Positions 9,065 to 18,178 of a stretch of DNA of 64,000 nt are shown here, piece by piece. Under the pieces are notes generated by a model, which worked only from the letters and a program-made list of their open reading frames with translations, had not been told where the DNA came from and made no database searches. This DNA comes from Bacteroidales bacterium. GTDB lineage: Bacteria > Bacteroidota > Bacteroidia > Bacteroidales > JAQUTK01. The translations under genes were made by a program, and so were the position numbers. Location of the stretch: positions 1 through 64,000 of the forward strand of contig JAQUTK010000020.1 in NCBI GenBank assembly GCA_028709785.1, written 5' to 3'. Position 1 is the first letter of the stretch; each line of letters starts with the position of its first letter.

Positions 9065-9712
9065 TCAAAGATGCCTGCCAACACGCAGGCATTTTTGATC
9101 TTTGAAATCTTCGGACGCAAACAAATCCGGTTGTCGTTCAAGCAACTGAAAAGTCATCCTGTGATAGGCAGTCGTACCATACATTTGAATGCCGCTGCGG
9201 TGCTTCTTAGTTGGATAACCTTTGTTATTATTCCAATCATACATCGGATACTCTTCGTGCAGACGAAGCATATAATCATCTCGATACGTTTTTGCCAGGA
9301 TTGAAGCCGCGGCAATGGAAAGATACTTCCCATCCCCTTTGATCACACACGTATGCGAAATCTCCTTGTATTTCTTAAACCGGTTGCCATCGATAATCAG
9401 AGTCTGCGGTCTGACTTTGAGCTGATCAACGGCACGATGCATCGCAAGAATAGATGCATTCAGTATATTTATTTTATCAATCTCTTCCGGTGACACAACT
9501 CCCACAGCCCAAGCCAATGCCTCTCTCTCAATAACCGGACGAAGGAGATAACGTTGCTTTTCCGTGAGCTGTTTGGAATCGTTCAGCAGTTCATTACGAA
9601 AATCTTTTGGCAAGATTACAGCAGCCGCAAAGACAGATCCGGCAAGACATCCCCTGCCGGCCTCATCACAACCGGCTTCGATCAGATCTGTATTTAAATA
9701 GGGTAATAACAT
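9065..9712 (-). CDS. rnhB: Ribonuclease HII
   Basis: A 215-residue enzyme that cleaves RNA in RNA-DNA hybrids and removes single ribonucleotides from DNA. Catalytic acidic residues are visible as Asp16-Glu17 ([11 protein letters not shown]), Asp108 (LIIDGNRF) and Asp145 (KTYRDDYM), with the [10 protein letters not shown] motif of RNase HII. The last seven or so residues (CLRVGRHL) are encoded by the hairpin that also terminates sufE on the other strand. Hemolysin III lies upstream on the same strand. Confidence 0.95.
   Translation of the reverse strand: MLLPYLNTDLIEAGCDEAGRGCLAGSVFAAAVILPKDFRNELLNDSKQLTEKQRYLLRPVIEREALAWAVGVVSPEEIDKINILNASILAMHRAVDQLKVRPQTLIIDGNRFKKYKEISHTCVIKGDGKYLSIAAASILAKTYRDDYMLRLHEEYPMYDWNNNKGYPTKKHRSGIQMYGTTAYHRMTFQLLERQPDLFASEDFKDQKCLRVGRHL
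9071..9097 (+). terminator. Terminator of the gyrB-sufE unit, inside rnhB coding sequence
   Basis: An 8-base-pair stem (ATGCCTGC with GCAGGCAT) with loop CAACAC, followed by TTTTTGATC. It lies between the sufE stop and the body of rnhB and encodes the last residues of the opposite-strand rnhB. Confidence 0.85.
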
Positions 9713-9728
9713 CGTTCAATTCGTTTGA

Positions 9729-10376
9729 TTACGGGATGGAGATAATTGCCAGAAAATGGCAGACGGTGCCACCGAGCACAAACAAATGCCAGACAGCATG
9801 ATTGTACAATGGTTTGCGGTTGGCGTAAAAAACCGTTCCGACACTGTAGGACAGTCCGCCAGCAATAAGCCAGAGGAAGCCATCAGCAGGTAACGCGGTA
9901 TATACCGGCTCAATAATAAAAACAACAATCCAACCCATCGCCAGATAGATGTAGAGCGACAGCTTCGGATATTTATGCCACCAAACCAGTTTGTAGACAA
10001 TCCCCAGTACGACCGCACCCCAGATGATGGAAAGAAACAAATAGTTGAGAGGTTGCTGCAAACAAAGTAACAGGAAAGGGGTGTAAGAGCCTGCAATCAG
10101 AAAATAAATGGAAATATGATCAAACAGGCGAAACATCCGCTTTAGTTCAATCGGCTTTACCCAATGATAGATCGTCGAAACACTATACATTTCAAACATA
10201 CATACCACAAAGACCCAAAGGCCCAACCGACTTCCGGAGGAAATCGCCGGATGCAACAGCAATCCGATAGCCACACACACACTCAAGACAACGCCAAAAG
10301 CATGGGTGATGCTATTGGCTATCTCGGCTTTACGGGATGGAAAAACATAAGAATCAGGAGATATTGCAAGCGCCAT
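9729..10376 (-). CDS. Hemolysin III / PAQR-type membrane protein
   Basis: A 215-residue protein with seven hydrophobic segments, of the HlyIII family (PAQR superfamily, putative metal-dependent hydrolases). Conserved His residues are seen in NSITHAFG, STIYHWVKP, FDHISIYF and the C-terminal HAVWHLFVLGGTVCHF. The start at MALAISPDS was preferred; an in-frame ATG 24 bases upstream would leave only about 11 bases between the predicted transcription start and the codon. Despite the name, true haemolysis is unproven for most members. Confidence 0.88.
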   Translation of the reverse strand: MALAISPDSYVFPSRKAEIANSITHAFGVVLSVCVAIGLLLHPAISSGSRLGLWVFVVCMFEMYSVSTIYHWVKPIELKRMFRLFDHISIYFLIAGSYTPFLLLCLQQPLNYLFLSIIWGAVVLGIVYKLVWWHKYPKLSLYIYLAMGWIVVFIIEPVYTALPADGFLWLIAGGLSYSVGTVFYANRKPLYNHAVWHLFVLGGTVCHFLAIISIP

Positions 10377-10417
10377 TGTTGATTGTGTTTGAAGGATCAT
10401 ACTCTTTTTCTCTCTTG

Positions 10418-10425
10418 CAAAAGTA
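10418..10425 (-). promoter_or_regulatory. Candidate -7 element for the hemolysin III-like gene
   Basis: The minus strand reads TACTTTTG, a perfect TAnnTTTG match, preceded by a T-rich run. No clear -33 box is seen. Confidence 0.5.
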
Positions 10426-10478
10426 GCAAAAAAAACTTTTTGTACTTCACTGAACAGATGACACTCATTCTCGTAAAG

Positions 10479-12185
10479 TTACTTTTCTTGTTTACTCTTC
10501 CTCTTTTGCTTTTTATCAGTAGCGTTTTTTTCAAAAAGAGGAGAAGTTACCAATGGACTCTTTTGATTGTATCTTATTCCATCTTTACTTACTTCAATAT
10601 CTTCAAGTAAGATGGAAGAAGGATATATCAATGAATTTAGTACTGATGAATGAATGTTATTGGAGAGTATCTGATCGGAGGAGATTCCAGCCATGTGTTT
10701 CAACATCTGAACAGTGATCGTCTGCGTCGTGAGTCCACGTACAAGTTGTTCACTGCCATCACTCACATTTACTTTATAATACAGACCATTACGGACAATA
10801 TATGCATAATCCAACCCTTCTTCAATCGCCAGACGAATCAAATTGTTTTTTAGTTGAGCTTTCGTTTCGCCTCCATCTGTTACATACATATGAAGGACAC
10901 CCGATCCCAAATCCATTTTTGCACCGGAGCTTTCAGCTGTTGTAATGTTATGTCCATTGGACAAGGGAGTTTTCAGGGTTGCAAAACGCCCGTTTAATAC
11001 ATTACGAAGCATTCCCTTTTCCACCAAAATTAATGTATCAGGTGGAACTACTCCTTCCGCATCAATCTCATACGTACCCCATAACTGTTTCCCTTGAAAC
11101 TCTTTCAATCCCGGTTCACTGATGATATTTATGTTGGAAGGAAGTATCCTCCTATTCATTAGATTTTCCAATGACTTTCCTTCATTATCTGTTTGGTACG
11201 CTTTATAGGCTGTTAAACCTGTTCGATATTCTAAGAATAGTCGAATAAGGCTCAAAGAATTATCGAAGAGCACCGGCCCATAATATGTCTCACTCACTTT
11301 GGGAGCACTCTTCAGCGCATAGATTTTTTGAACAACATTTTTTGCAGCTCTAATCAGAGAATCTTGAGACGGAAACAGTGCTTCATCCAACTCTTGATAT
11401 CCGATCCCTGAAGAGATTTCTTCTCCTTCTTCAGTTCGGGCAGAAGCACTTATATTCAGCGATGAAAAATCCTGCGCATTGATAACCTTACTTCCTTCAC
11501 TACTCAAAAAGTATATATCCGCGGAATTTACAGAAATCCGAGCATCACAATCAATGATATCGGGATATTCTGCAAAGACAGAAGAAACTGCATTTAATGT
11601 TTTCTCCCAATATGCTCTGCGATTAGGTTTGAATTCGATACGATGTGCCACTTTTTTTTCAACAGGTGAGATCTTTGCATAATCATCCAAGGCTTCCGTC
11701 TCTGGGGAAAGATTCATTTGTTTCAGGCTGCTCATCTTTTTATCATAATCAGTAGCGGCTTTTATATACATTTTATCGGTTGCTTGCCATAATAATCTTC
11801 TTGTTTCACTGTAGTCAAGATCATCCGGCAATTCTCCCGATTGATCGAGAAAAAAAGCAAGCATCCCTGTAAGACTGGCCATGATATTACAACGATGATA
11901 GTTACCAACATACATATCCACTCTAAAATTGTTTTTGCAATAGATATCACCATCCGTTGCAGACATGATAGCTCCATACGATGATTTAATATCGTATCCC
12001 TTGGATCGTTTAACCGTATAGGCCAAATAAAACGGTTTTTGCATCTTCGGCAGAGAGAGAGAATCCATCGAACGTTTCAGTTCATCATTCATGGCCCGGA
12101 AAAGAAGTGGTTCCACATCCTTTTGCGCACAAATGGTATATGAAGCAGTCAGCAATAGCACAAACAATATCTTTATTGGTTTCAT
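10479..12185 (-). CDS. Exported TldD/PmbA-family protein lacking the metal motif (TldE-like)
   Basis: A 568-residue protein of the PmbA/TldD modulator-of-gyrase fold, with an N-terminal signal (MKPIKILFVLLLTASYTICAQ) that predicts export. It has no HExxxH motif, matching the non-catalytic TldE half of TldD/E proteases. The C-terminal half keeps family features such as GTYEIDAEGVVPPDTLILVEKG and a conserved Gly/Ala-rich region. The C-terminus is rich in Lys and Gln. It follows its catalytic relative by 28 bases, so the two probably form one heteromeric peptidase. Substrate unknown. Confidence 0.85.
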   Translation of the reverse strand: MKPIKILFVLLLTASYTICAQKDVEPLLFRAMNDELKRSMDSLSLPKMQKPFYLAYTVKRSKGYDIKSSYGAIMSATDGDIYCKNNFRVDMYVGNYHRCNIMASLTGMLAFFLDQSGELPDDLDYSETRRLLWQATDKMYIKAATDYDKKMSSLKQMNLSPETEALDDYAKISPVEKKVAHRIEFKPNRRAYWEKTLNAVSSVFAEYPDIIDCDARISVNSADIYFLSSEGSKVINAQDFSSLNISASARTEEGEEISSGIGYQELDEALFPSQDSLIRAAKNVVQKIYALKSAPKVSETYYGPVLFDNSLSLIRLFLEYRTGLTAYKAYQTDNEGKSLENLMNRRILPSNINIISEPGLKEFQGKQLWGTYEIDAEGVVPPDTLILVEKGMLRNVLNGRFATLKTPLSNGHNITTAESSGAKMDLGSGVLHMYVTDGGETKAQLKNNLIRLAIEEGLDYAYIVRNGLYYKVNVSDGSEQLVRGLTTQTITVQMLKHMAGISSDQILSNNIHSSVLNSLIYPSSILLEDIEVSKDGIRYNQKSPLVTSPLFEKNATDKKQKRKSKQEK

Positions 12186-12213
12186 CGTTCTTCGTTTTAT
12201 TCTACTTGATATT

Positions 12214-13914
12214 CTAAGGTCTGGGGAGAATTGGAGTCATATTGCTCGACTTGGATGCTTTTTGAGTCTCTATATTTTTAATAAAGAGCTTTGGAGAGAT
12301 GGCTGTAACTGGAATTTCTCCTGATTCCGCACCACAAATCCCGGTAAAAATGCCGGATGTATCTCCCGCGTTACTAATCTGTGAGAACATGGACAAGGGT
12401 GTTCCGATTAAAGTAACTCCTCGAACAAGTTCATCCTGTCGCTCATCCGCAAAAACGCGGTAAACCTCTAACGGGGTTATATTGAATGCATTTGGTCTCA
12501 CTCGGCCGGTTTGTGTAAAGCCTCCGGATACTTTTGCAAAATAATAACCATAATCCTTGCCTTGCTTCTTTACTTCTGCTTTTAAGAGTGTACGCAGTTC
12601 GTCGTCTGTTTTAGGTGCGGTGGTCGTGACGATTAAATTGGATTGGCGTGTGACCGGATTCTTACCGGGAGCCGCTCTTCCGTGACCATTGGAAGCCGGG
12701 AAGCCGGCAATAGGAACACGAGACATCAGAAATCCTTTCAGAATTCCATTCTTAACAATTTCCACCTTTTGTGCCTTTACCCCCTCTTCATCATACAGAT
12801 AAAACCCATTCAGATCCCGGCCATTATAGGAACGAAGTGTCGGATCCATACTAACAGAAAGATCAACAGGCAACACCTCTTCGCCTAATCTCTTTTTAAA
12901 TGTCTGACCGTCAGACTCACTCTTCAGGCGCTGGCCTTCAATGCGGTGACCAAAGATCTCATGAAAGAAAACGCCGGAAGCCTCCGCTGAAAGAATGGCC
13001 GGACCGGTATAGGAATCACCAACAGGAGCGGTCCGAAGCTGGATTAGTTTTTCTGCCAGGGCACGGGTTTCCCTGAGAATAGTCTTATGGTCTGTAAGAT
13101 CATCTGGAGTAAAAGCAAAATATGAATTATACAGCGGAAGACGCATGCCATCATCAGCAACAACGTTCGCCTGAATAATTAGCCGGGCATAGCGCAGATT
13201 TTGCACAATTTGAGTTCCTTCCGTTGAAACATAATACTTACGATAATTCTCAAAAACATACTGTGCCGTCCCTGATTGGATTTCAGGATATTCCTTAAAG
13301 ATAGCGGAATATTCCTTGATCCGTTGCTCCCAAGCTGTTGTATCAAAACGCATTTGATCAGTAGTTAATCTCTTTTCAATGAATGTAACAGGTTTCTCCA
13401 TTGAATAGTCATCCGATTGATCTTCACTTTCTATACTGACTTGTGCATTTGAATTTATTTTAACAAACATATCCAGATTTTCGTTCCATGCTTGCTGTGT
13501 TCCTTTCCAAAGCGTCATACGTGTTGCGTCACCCTTTTTATCTTTGATCGGAAGCATTATATAGGTATCAAAACGATATGAATCATTTTCGTGATAACTA
13601 TCTTTCTTCAATGATCCGAGACGAACCATTGGAGTACACGCGATTTTATGAGTTCCCAGAGTCTTCTTCTGGAGACTGCCAAAACTAGCACTGGCAGATG
13701 CCGCGGAAACATCATCTACACGATAAGACATAAAATAGGGAAAAGAGCCTCCCGAAACTTTCATCTGATCATAATTCCGTCGTAGTTCACTTTGCATAAT
13801 TGAAAGGAGTGGATCGTTTGCATAGATTCCATTCGTAAATCCAAAGGAGAAAACTCCCAAGAGGACAAAGAAACTGAAAAGCCGATGTTTTATGTAGGAA
13901 TACGCTGTGATCAT
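12214..13914 (-). CDS. Exported TldD-type metallopeptidase
   Basis: A 566-residue member of the TldD/PmbA family carrying HEIFGH (HExxxH, His318 onward), the zinc-binding motif of the active TldD subunit. DEEGVKAQKVEIVKNG and the GHGRAAPGKNPVTRQSNL region are also family features. The N-terminus has a hydrophobic signal (about residues 10-32), so unlike the cytosolic E. coli TldD it should act in the envelope. It lies upstream of the HExxxH-less paralog and 55 bases after the pectin gene. Known TldD/E targets are unfolded or modified peptides; the substrate here is unknown. Confidence 0.88.
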   Translation of the reverse strand: MITAYSYIKHRLFSFFVLLGVFSFGFTNGIYANDPLLSIMQSELRRNYDQMKVSGGSFPYFMSYRVDDVSAASASASFGSLQKKTLGTHKIACTPMVRLGSLKKDSYHENDSYRFDTYIMLPIKDKKGDATRMTLWKGTQQAWNENLDMFVKINSNAQVSIESEDQSDDYSMEKPVTFIEKRLTTDQMRFDTTAWEQRIKEYSAIFKEYPEIQSGTAQYVFENYRKYYVSTEGTQIVQNLRYARLIIQANVVADDGMRLPLYNSYFAFTPDDLTDHKTILRETRALAEKLIQLRTAPVGDSYTGPAILSAEASGVFFHEIFGHRIEGQRLKSESDGQTFKKRLGEEVLPVDLSVSMDPTLRSYNGRDLNGFYLYDEEGVKAQKVEIVKNGILKGFLMSRVPIAGFPASNGHGRAAPGKNPVTRQSNLIVTTTAPKTDDELRTLLKAEVKKQGKDYGYYFAKVSGGFTQTGRVRPNAFNITPLEVYRVFADERQDELVRGVTLIGTPLSMFSQISNAGDTSGIFTGICGAESGEIPVTAISPKLFIKNIETQKASKSSNMTPILPRP

Positions 13915-13969
13915 TTTATTCGTTAGATTATTATGAAAGAAGATGGGAAAGAACGACCTTGCAAGTTAC

Positions 13970-16900
13970 TCAGAAGCGTTTGCTGCAAGGAGTAATCCGC
14001 ACCGGACCAAGGAGTCCGGAGGGAATCGTTTCCCATTTGCTGAAATCTGATTCCTGATAGGTTATACTTACAAAGTTGATCTCTTCGAAAATACGCCAGT
14101 TTACCTTGCGGCGATCATAATCAGCAATCCGGTTGGCAGGGAGATTGGAGACAATCACTTCCAGTGTATTCTCTCCTTTCCGAAGATATTTCTTGATATT
14201 GACCTCGAAAGGAACAGCAAACAATGTAGCGACCTCCACTCCATTCACACGTACCCGGGCACTCTCACGAACATCACCCAGTTGCAGAAGATAATCGGCG
14301 GCAGAAAGGTCATCCATCACAAAAGAGGTTTTATAGATACCTTTGCCCATGTTTCGCTTCAGATCCGGATTGGACAGCGTTGTCCAGGAGCAAGGCGCAT
14401 TGATCGGGAAGGTCTGCGTTATTGCCGGTTCGCTCTCCTCAAAAGACAAAGCCCATCCGCTGTTCAACTCACGCGACTCTTTGTCCGGCATCAGATACGT
14501 CCATTCATTCTCCCTGATCGTTTGATCCGTAAATGTTTTCAGGATCAAAGACTCACCGGGTTTGAGTTGGAGATAGACCTCTGTCACTCCTTTACGCGTA
14601 CGGATCTTCGCCTTTCCCGAGGTACCATCCATCGGATTAAAAAGCATCGCGGACTTCGCTTTCACAGCCAGAGGTACCCATCCATCAATCGGCTTATTTT
14701 GCAACATCGCAAGGAAATAATGATACCCGGTAGCATTCTTGCGACGAATGGCCTGCCCGCCGAGTTCAGAGACAAAAGGTTCTTTTGCCACTTTCGTAGC
14801 CGCCAGGAGCTTTTCTAAATCAGTTCCGGTCAGCACCCTTCCCTTTCCCATGTCAAAAGCAGCAACGGGTTCAAAAGACGAAGCCTCCGGAAAAGCCATC
14901 AATGTCTGTTTGAAGGCAGCAAGCCGTTCAGTCACCGCAGATAATCCCGGAACATCCGAAGGATAGTGATTCATAAAAACAATGGTCGCACCTTTTTCGG
15001 CCAACTCCTTCAGTTTGGTAAGAGTCGCCGGAGTCATCCGTTTAACGGCAGGAATAATCAGCGCCTTGTACGTAGTACCACCCACCGTCTTAATCCGTCC
15101 GTTTTCAACGGTAGCAGACTGGATATATTTGTCTGAGATATAATCTTCTCCATATCCGAGACTGCGAATATCTTCAACGGCTTTATAGAAATCAGGTAGC
15201 CGATCGCGCATGCCATGAATAACCAGCTGAAAGTAATACGACCCTTTTTGTTCGGCCCAAACATCATACACAGGAAAGTACAACAAGAAATCATTGTCCG
15301 GCGTCCCTTCTTGCAAAAAAGACTGCGTACGGGCAATGTAACGATAGAAAGCCGGTGCATCTTTCCACCAGTTATCCGTCGGCGACATATTGACAGAAGC
15401 ATAAAACCGCCATCCCGGCCATGCAGCCTCTTGTGGCGAATAAGCCGCCCCATGAAAATAGACATGATTAATGCCAGAAACAAAAGCCAGATCAATCTCC
15501 GGTTTGCACTGAGACAGCGACGTGCGGAAGTGCTCCGTAAGCCAGGTGAACGTTTCGCAAGAGGTATATTTCTTACCGGCCACATGAGCGGCAGAAGAGG
15601 CATAACGCAACGTAGCAGGATCGCCATCATTCGGACGTTTGATGCTGTCTTTGCGAAGACCCGGAATATCAAAATCGGTGATACCATACGTCTCCGTCTC
15701 GGGAATATCCACAGCCGCATACAAATCAAAGATATTAGCAGGCGAACCATGTGCCTGGTTGCGCGTCACCGTGCCATGGCGGTGCGCCCACGCATTCCAC
15801 ACGAGTGTAAAGTTGTCCATCAATATCTCGCCTATCGTCTCCCGATAGTCGGATATTACCCGCTGAGACTGCTCGGTTGCTCCTTCCGCCAACAAATCCT
15901 GGAAGTAATTCTCCAGTTTGTAGCCCCTTCTCCGCTCAAACTCTTGCAGCAACGAAGGGGTCCAGTTGGCACCATACACTTCATACGAATCATTGAACCA
16001 GTTGTGCGGATACCGTTCTTTCTTCTCACCAAAAGCCTCATCAAAACGTTGGAAGTAGTGAGTCACCGCCTCTTTATTGAGATGATCAAGCACCAAACCC
16101 TGTCCGCCGGGAGCTGCCCGCTTCACCTGTTGCAAGGTCTTGCCGCAAAACAGAGCAATCAGCTCATAGTCACCGTCTGTCGGAGACCAGTTTAACGTGT
16201 TGTCTTTGTCCACATACGAAGTCACGTCAACCGCTTTGCCGGAAGGATCATAAGCCATCACCCTTTGCAAAACCGCCACCTCTTTCTGACGGCGATCATT
16301 GACTTCTATTTTTTCGGACAGTCGTTGCCCCTTTTTCAATGGATAATTCTGAAAGATCGCTTTGGAAGCGGCATACTCCGTAGTGATATTCGGTCCGCCG
16401 AAAGGCCATCCGGTACCATTATTCAGATCCACATCCATACCAGACTTCCGACTCTTATCCTGTGTAAAAGCAACCATCTCCATCCATTTGGGTGAGAGAT
16501 ATGCGATGTTATTCGCTTCGTTATTTTTGACTCCATAGATCGGTGTGATCTCCACGCCACCAATGCCCGCCTTGGCCATTTCACCGAGGTTGTAGTCCAG
16601 TCCCTTCTCATTAACCGCACTTCCCAGCCACCACCAACGCACCCAAGGCTTTGCTTCTTTAGTTATTGAAGGCCAGTCGGTAATCTTATTCTCCATCTGC
16701 GTGAACACAACACCCTGACTATTTGTAACAGAAACCGGTTTGCCGTCATCCGTGACAATCTTCATGTTGGTCATGGTCCAGTTACGACCATAATTGACGC
16801 TACCGGCCTGTTGCGCATGAATATCCATATTGTCGAAGAAGAAATCTTCCATGTTTGAATTTTCACTTCCTGTCACCGACATCACCCGTTTGGCCGTCTT

Positions 16901-18163
16901 AATGCGGATATTAGAGAGATAGACATGGTTAAAATACGGGATGCCGCGCTCTGCAGGTTCTACTTTCGCGAGCATACTAACCCAATGATCCGGCAGCTTC
17001 TTTCCTTCAAACTCCTTGGGAAGCTCTGAGTAACTGTAAGAAGGATTCCAGTTATTGGTCGCATCAAAAGCAATACCCACTTCATCCATGGTAATGTTTT
17101 CCACATAAATATGCGAGGTCGTTCCACCGCGGGTCATCGCCGACTTCAGACGAATACCGGAAGAGGTTCCTTTCGCTTTCAGATCATGAGCATACACATA
17201 ACGAATACCCCCCGAAGTCTCACTGCCACAAGTCAGGAGTCCGCCACCAGCACGTGAGAGACAGTTGCGGATCACAATATACTCCGTCGGACGGTTGACG
17301 CGCAAACCATCAGCATCGCGGCCGGCTTTCAGGCAGAAATTGTCGTCATTGCAATCGATATCGCAATCTTCAACAAGAATCCGTGAGGAAGAATCAATAT
17401 CAACCCCATCCGTACTTGGACCATGACCCTCTATATTGTTTTGAATAACAAGTCCGCGCACAGTACAATATTCCGAATAGAGAATCTGAACCGTCCAGAA
17501 TCCCGCTTGCTGCAACGTAAGTCCTTCCAAAGTCACATCAGAAGAGTTGGATACAAGCAATGTACGCGGCCGCTTGGCATCATAATCCACAATCCACCGG
17601 AGTCCCTTGGCATCATACTCTTTACGCATGCTCCAGTAAAGTTCCCAAAACACCTTTCCCTGTGCATGAACTGTACCTTTTCCACTGATCTTTACATTCT
17701 TCGTGTTCATCACATTAATCAACGCGGAAGGCCATTTCATCTCTATTCCTGCCACACGTGTGTCTATCTCCGGATAATCCTCGATGTGTGTGCTTCCCCA
17801 TAACGTCGCCCCTTGCGAAAGTTTGAGATGCACCCCTTCTTTCAGATAGATCGATCCCGTCAGGAAATTGCCGGGAGGCACGATTACAACGCCACCCCCT
17901 TGTTTGCTGCACGCATCAATCGCCGCCTGAATAGCCTTTGTGCTCAGCACAGTCTTGCTGTCAACCGCGCCAAAATCTTCAATACGGAAGCTCTTCTTTC
18001 CTTTGGGAAGCGTTCTTGCACCCACCTCTTTTGTCCATTTCAACTCTTTTTTCCAGGAAGAAGCCGCTTCCTGCACGTTAGCAACAAGAGGAAGGGTCAG
18101 AAGTAAAGACAGACAGAGTGCCACCACCCTTGTCTGCGAACAATCATATCTTTTATATATCAT
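13970..18163 (-). CDS. GH28-GH106 bifunctional glycoside hydrolase
   Basis: A single frame of 1397 residues with an N-terminal signal. Residues about 45-485 are a GH28 right-handed beta-helix (polygalacturonase/rhamnogalacturonase type), with STDGVDID (where many members have NTD), DCNDDNFCLKAGRD, CGSETSGG and SGIRLKSAMTRGG as the active-site strands. From about residue 494 (DWPSITKEAKPWVRWWW) a GH106 alpha-L-rhamnosidase begins, with AGIGGVEITPIYG and NNGTGWPFGGP, running through a C-terminal beta-sandwich (RVNGVEVATLF). No second signal peptide occurs at the junction. It lies 15 bases after a CE12 esterase. Together these predict attack on the GalA-rhamnose backbone of rhamnogalacturonan. 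Confidence 0.9.
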   Translation of the reverse strand: MIYKRYDCSQTRVVALCLSLLLTLPLVANVQEAASSWKKELKWTKEVGARTLPKGKKSFRIEDFGAVDSKTVLSTKAIQAAIDACSKQGGGVVIVPPGNFLTGSIYLKEGVHLKLSQGATLWGSTHIEDYPEIDTRVAGIEMKWPSALINVMNTKNVKISGKGTVHAQGKVFWELYWSMRKEYDAKGLRWIVDYDAKRPRTLLVSNSSDVTLEGLTLQQAGFWTVQILYSEYCTVRGLVIQNNIEGHGPSTDGVDIDSSSRILVEDCDIDCNDDNFCLKAGRDADGLRVNRPTEYIVIRNCLSRAGGGLLTCGSETSGGIRYVYAHDLKAKGTSSGIRLKSAMTRGGTTSHIYVENITMDEVGIAFDATNNWNPSYSYSELPKEFEGKKLPDHWVSMLAKVEPAERGIPYFNHVYLSNIRIKTAKRVMSVTGSENSNMEDFFFDNMDIHAQQAGSVNYGRNWTMTNMKIVTDDGKPVSVTNSQGVVFTQMENKITDWPSITKEAKPWVRWWWLGSAVNEKGLDYNLGEMAKAGIGGVEITPIYGVKNNEANNIAYLSPKWMEMVAFTQDKSRKSGMDVDLNNGTGWPFGGPNITTEYAASKAIFQNYPLKKGQRLSEKIEVNDRRQKEVAVLQRVMAYDPSGKAVDVTSYVDKDNTLNWSPTDGDYELIALFCGKTLQQVKRAAPGGQGLVLDHLNKEAVTHYFQRFDEAFGEKKERYPHNWFNDSYEVYGANWTPSLLQEFERRRGYKLENYFQDLLAEGATEQSQRVISDYRETIGEILMDNFTLVWNAWAHRHGTVTRNQAHGSPANIFDLYAAVDIPETETYGITDFDIPGLRKDSIKRPNDGDPATLRYASSAAHVAGKKYTSCETFTWLTEHFRTSLSQCKPEIDLAFVSGINHVYFHGAAYSPQEAAWPGWRFYASVNMSPTDNWWKDAPAFYRYIARTQSFLQEGTPDNDFLLYFPVYDVWAEQKGSYYFQLVIHGMRDRLPDFYKAVEDIRSLGYGEDYISDKYIQSATVENGRIKTVGGTTYKALIIPAVKRMTPATLTKLKELAEKGATIVFMNHYPSDVPGLSAVTERLAAFKQTLMAFPEASSFEPVAAFDMGKGRVLTGTDLEKLLAATKVAKEPFVSELGGQAIRRKNATGYHYFLAMLQNKPIDGWVPLAVKAKSAMLFNPMDGTSGKAKIRTRKGVTEVYLQLKPGESLILKTFTDQTIRENEWTYLMPDKESRELNSGWALSFEESEPAITQTFPINAPCSWTTLSNPDLKRNMGKGIYKTSFVMDDLSAADYLLQLGDVRESARVRVNGVEVATLFAVPFEVNIKKYLRKGENTLEVIVSNLPANRIADYDRRKVNWRIFEEINFVSITYQESDFSKWETIPSGLLGPVRITPCSKRF

Positions 18164-18178
18164 AACAGGTATTGTTTA

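Noticed and set aside
10383-10610. 75-residue plus-strand frame with hydrophobic run
   Set aside because: It overlaps the 3' coding end of the TldE-like gene and the hemolysin III promoter; its hydrophobic character is a by-product of the opposite-strand Lys/Gln/Glu-rich C-terminus.
15215-16195. 326-residue plus-strand frame inside the GH28-GH106 gene
   Set aside because: It is very rich in Arg and Ile with no recognisable motif and lies wholly opposite a gene with clear domain matches, so it is a shadow frame.
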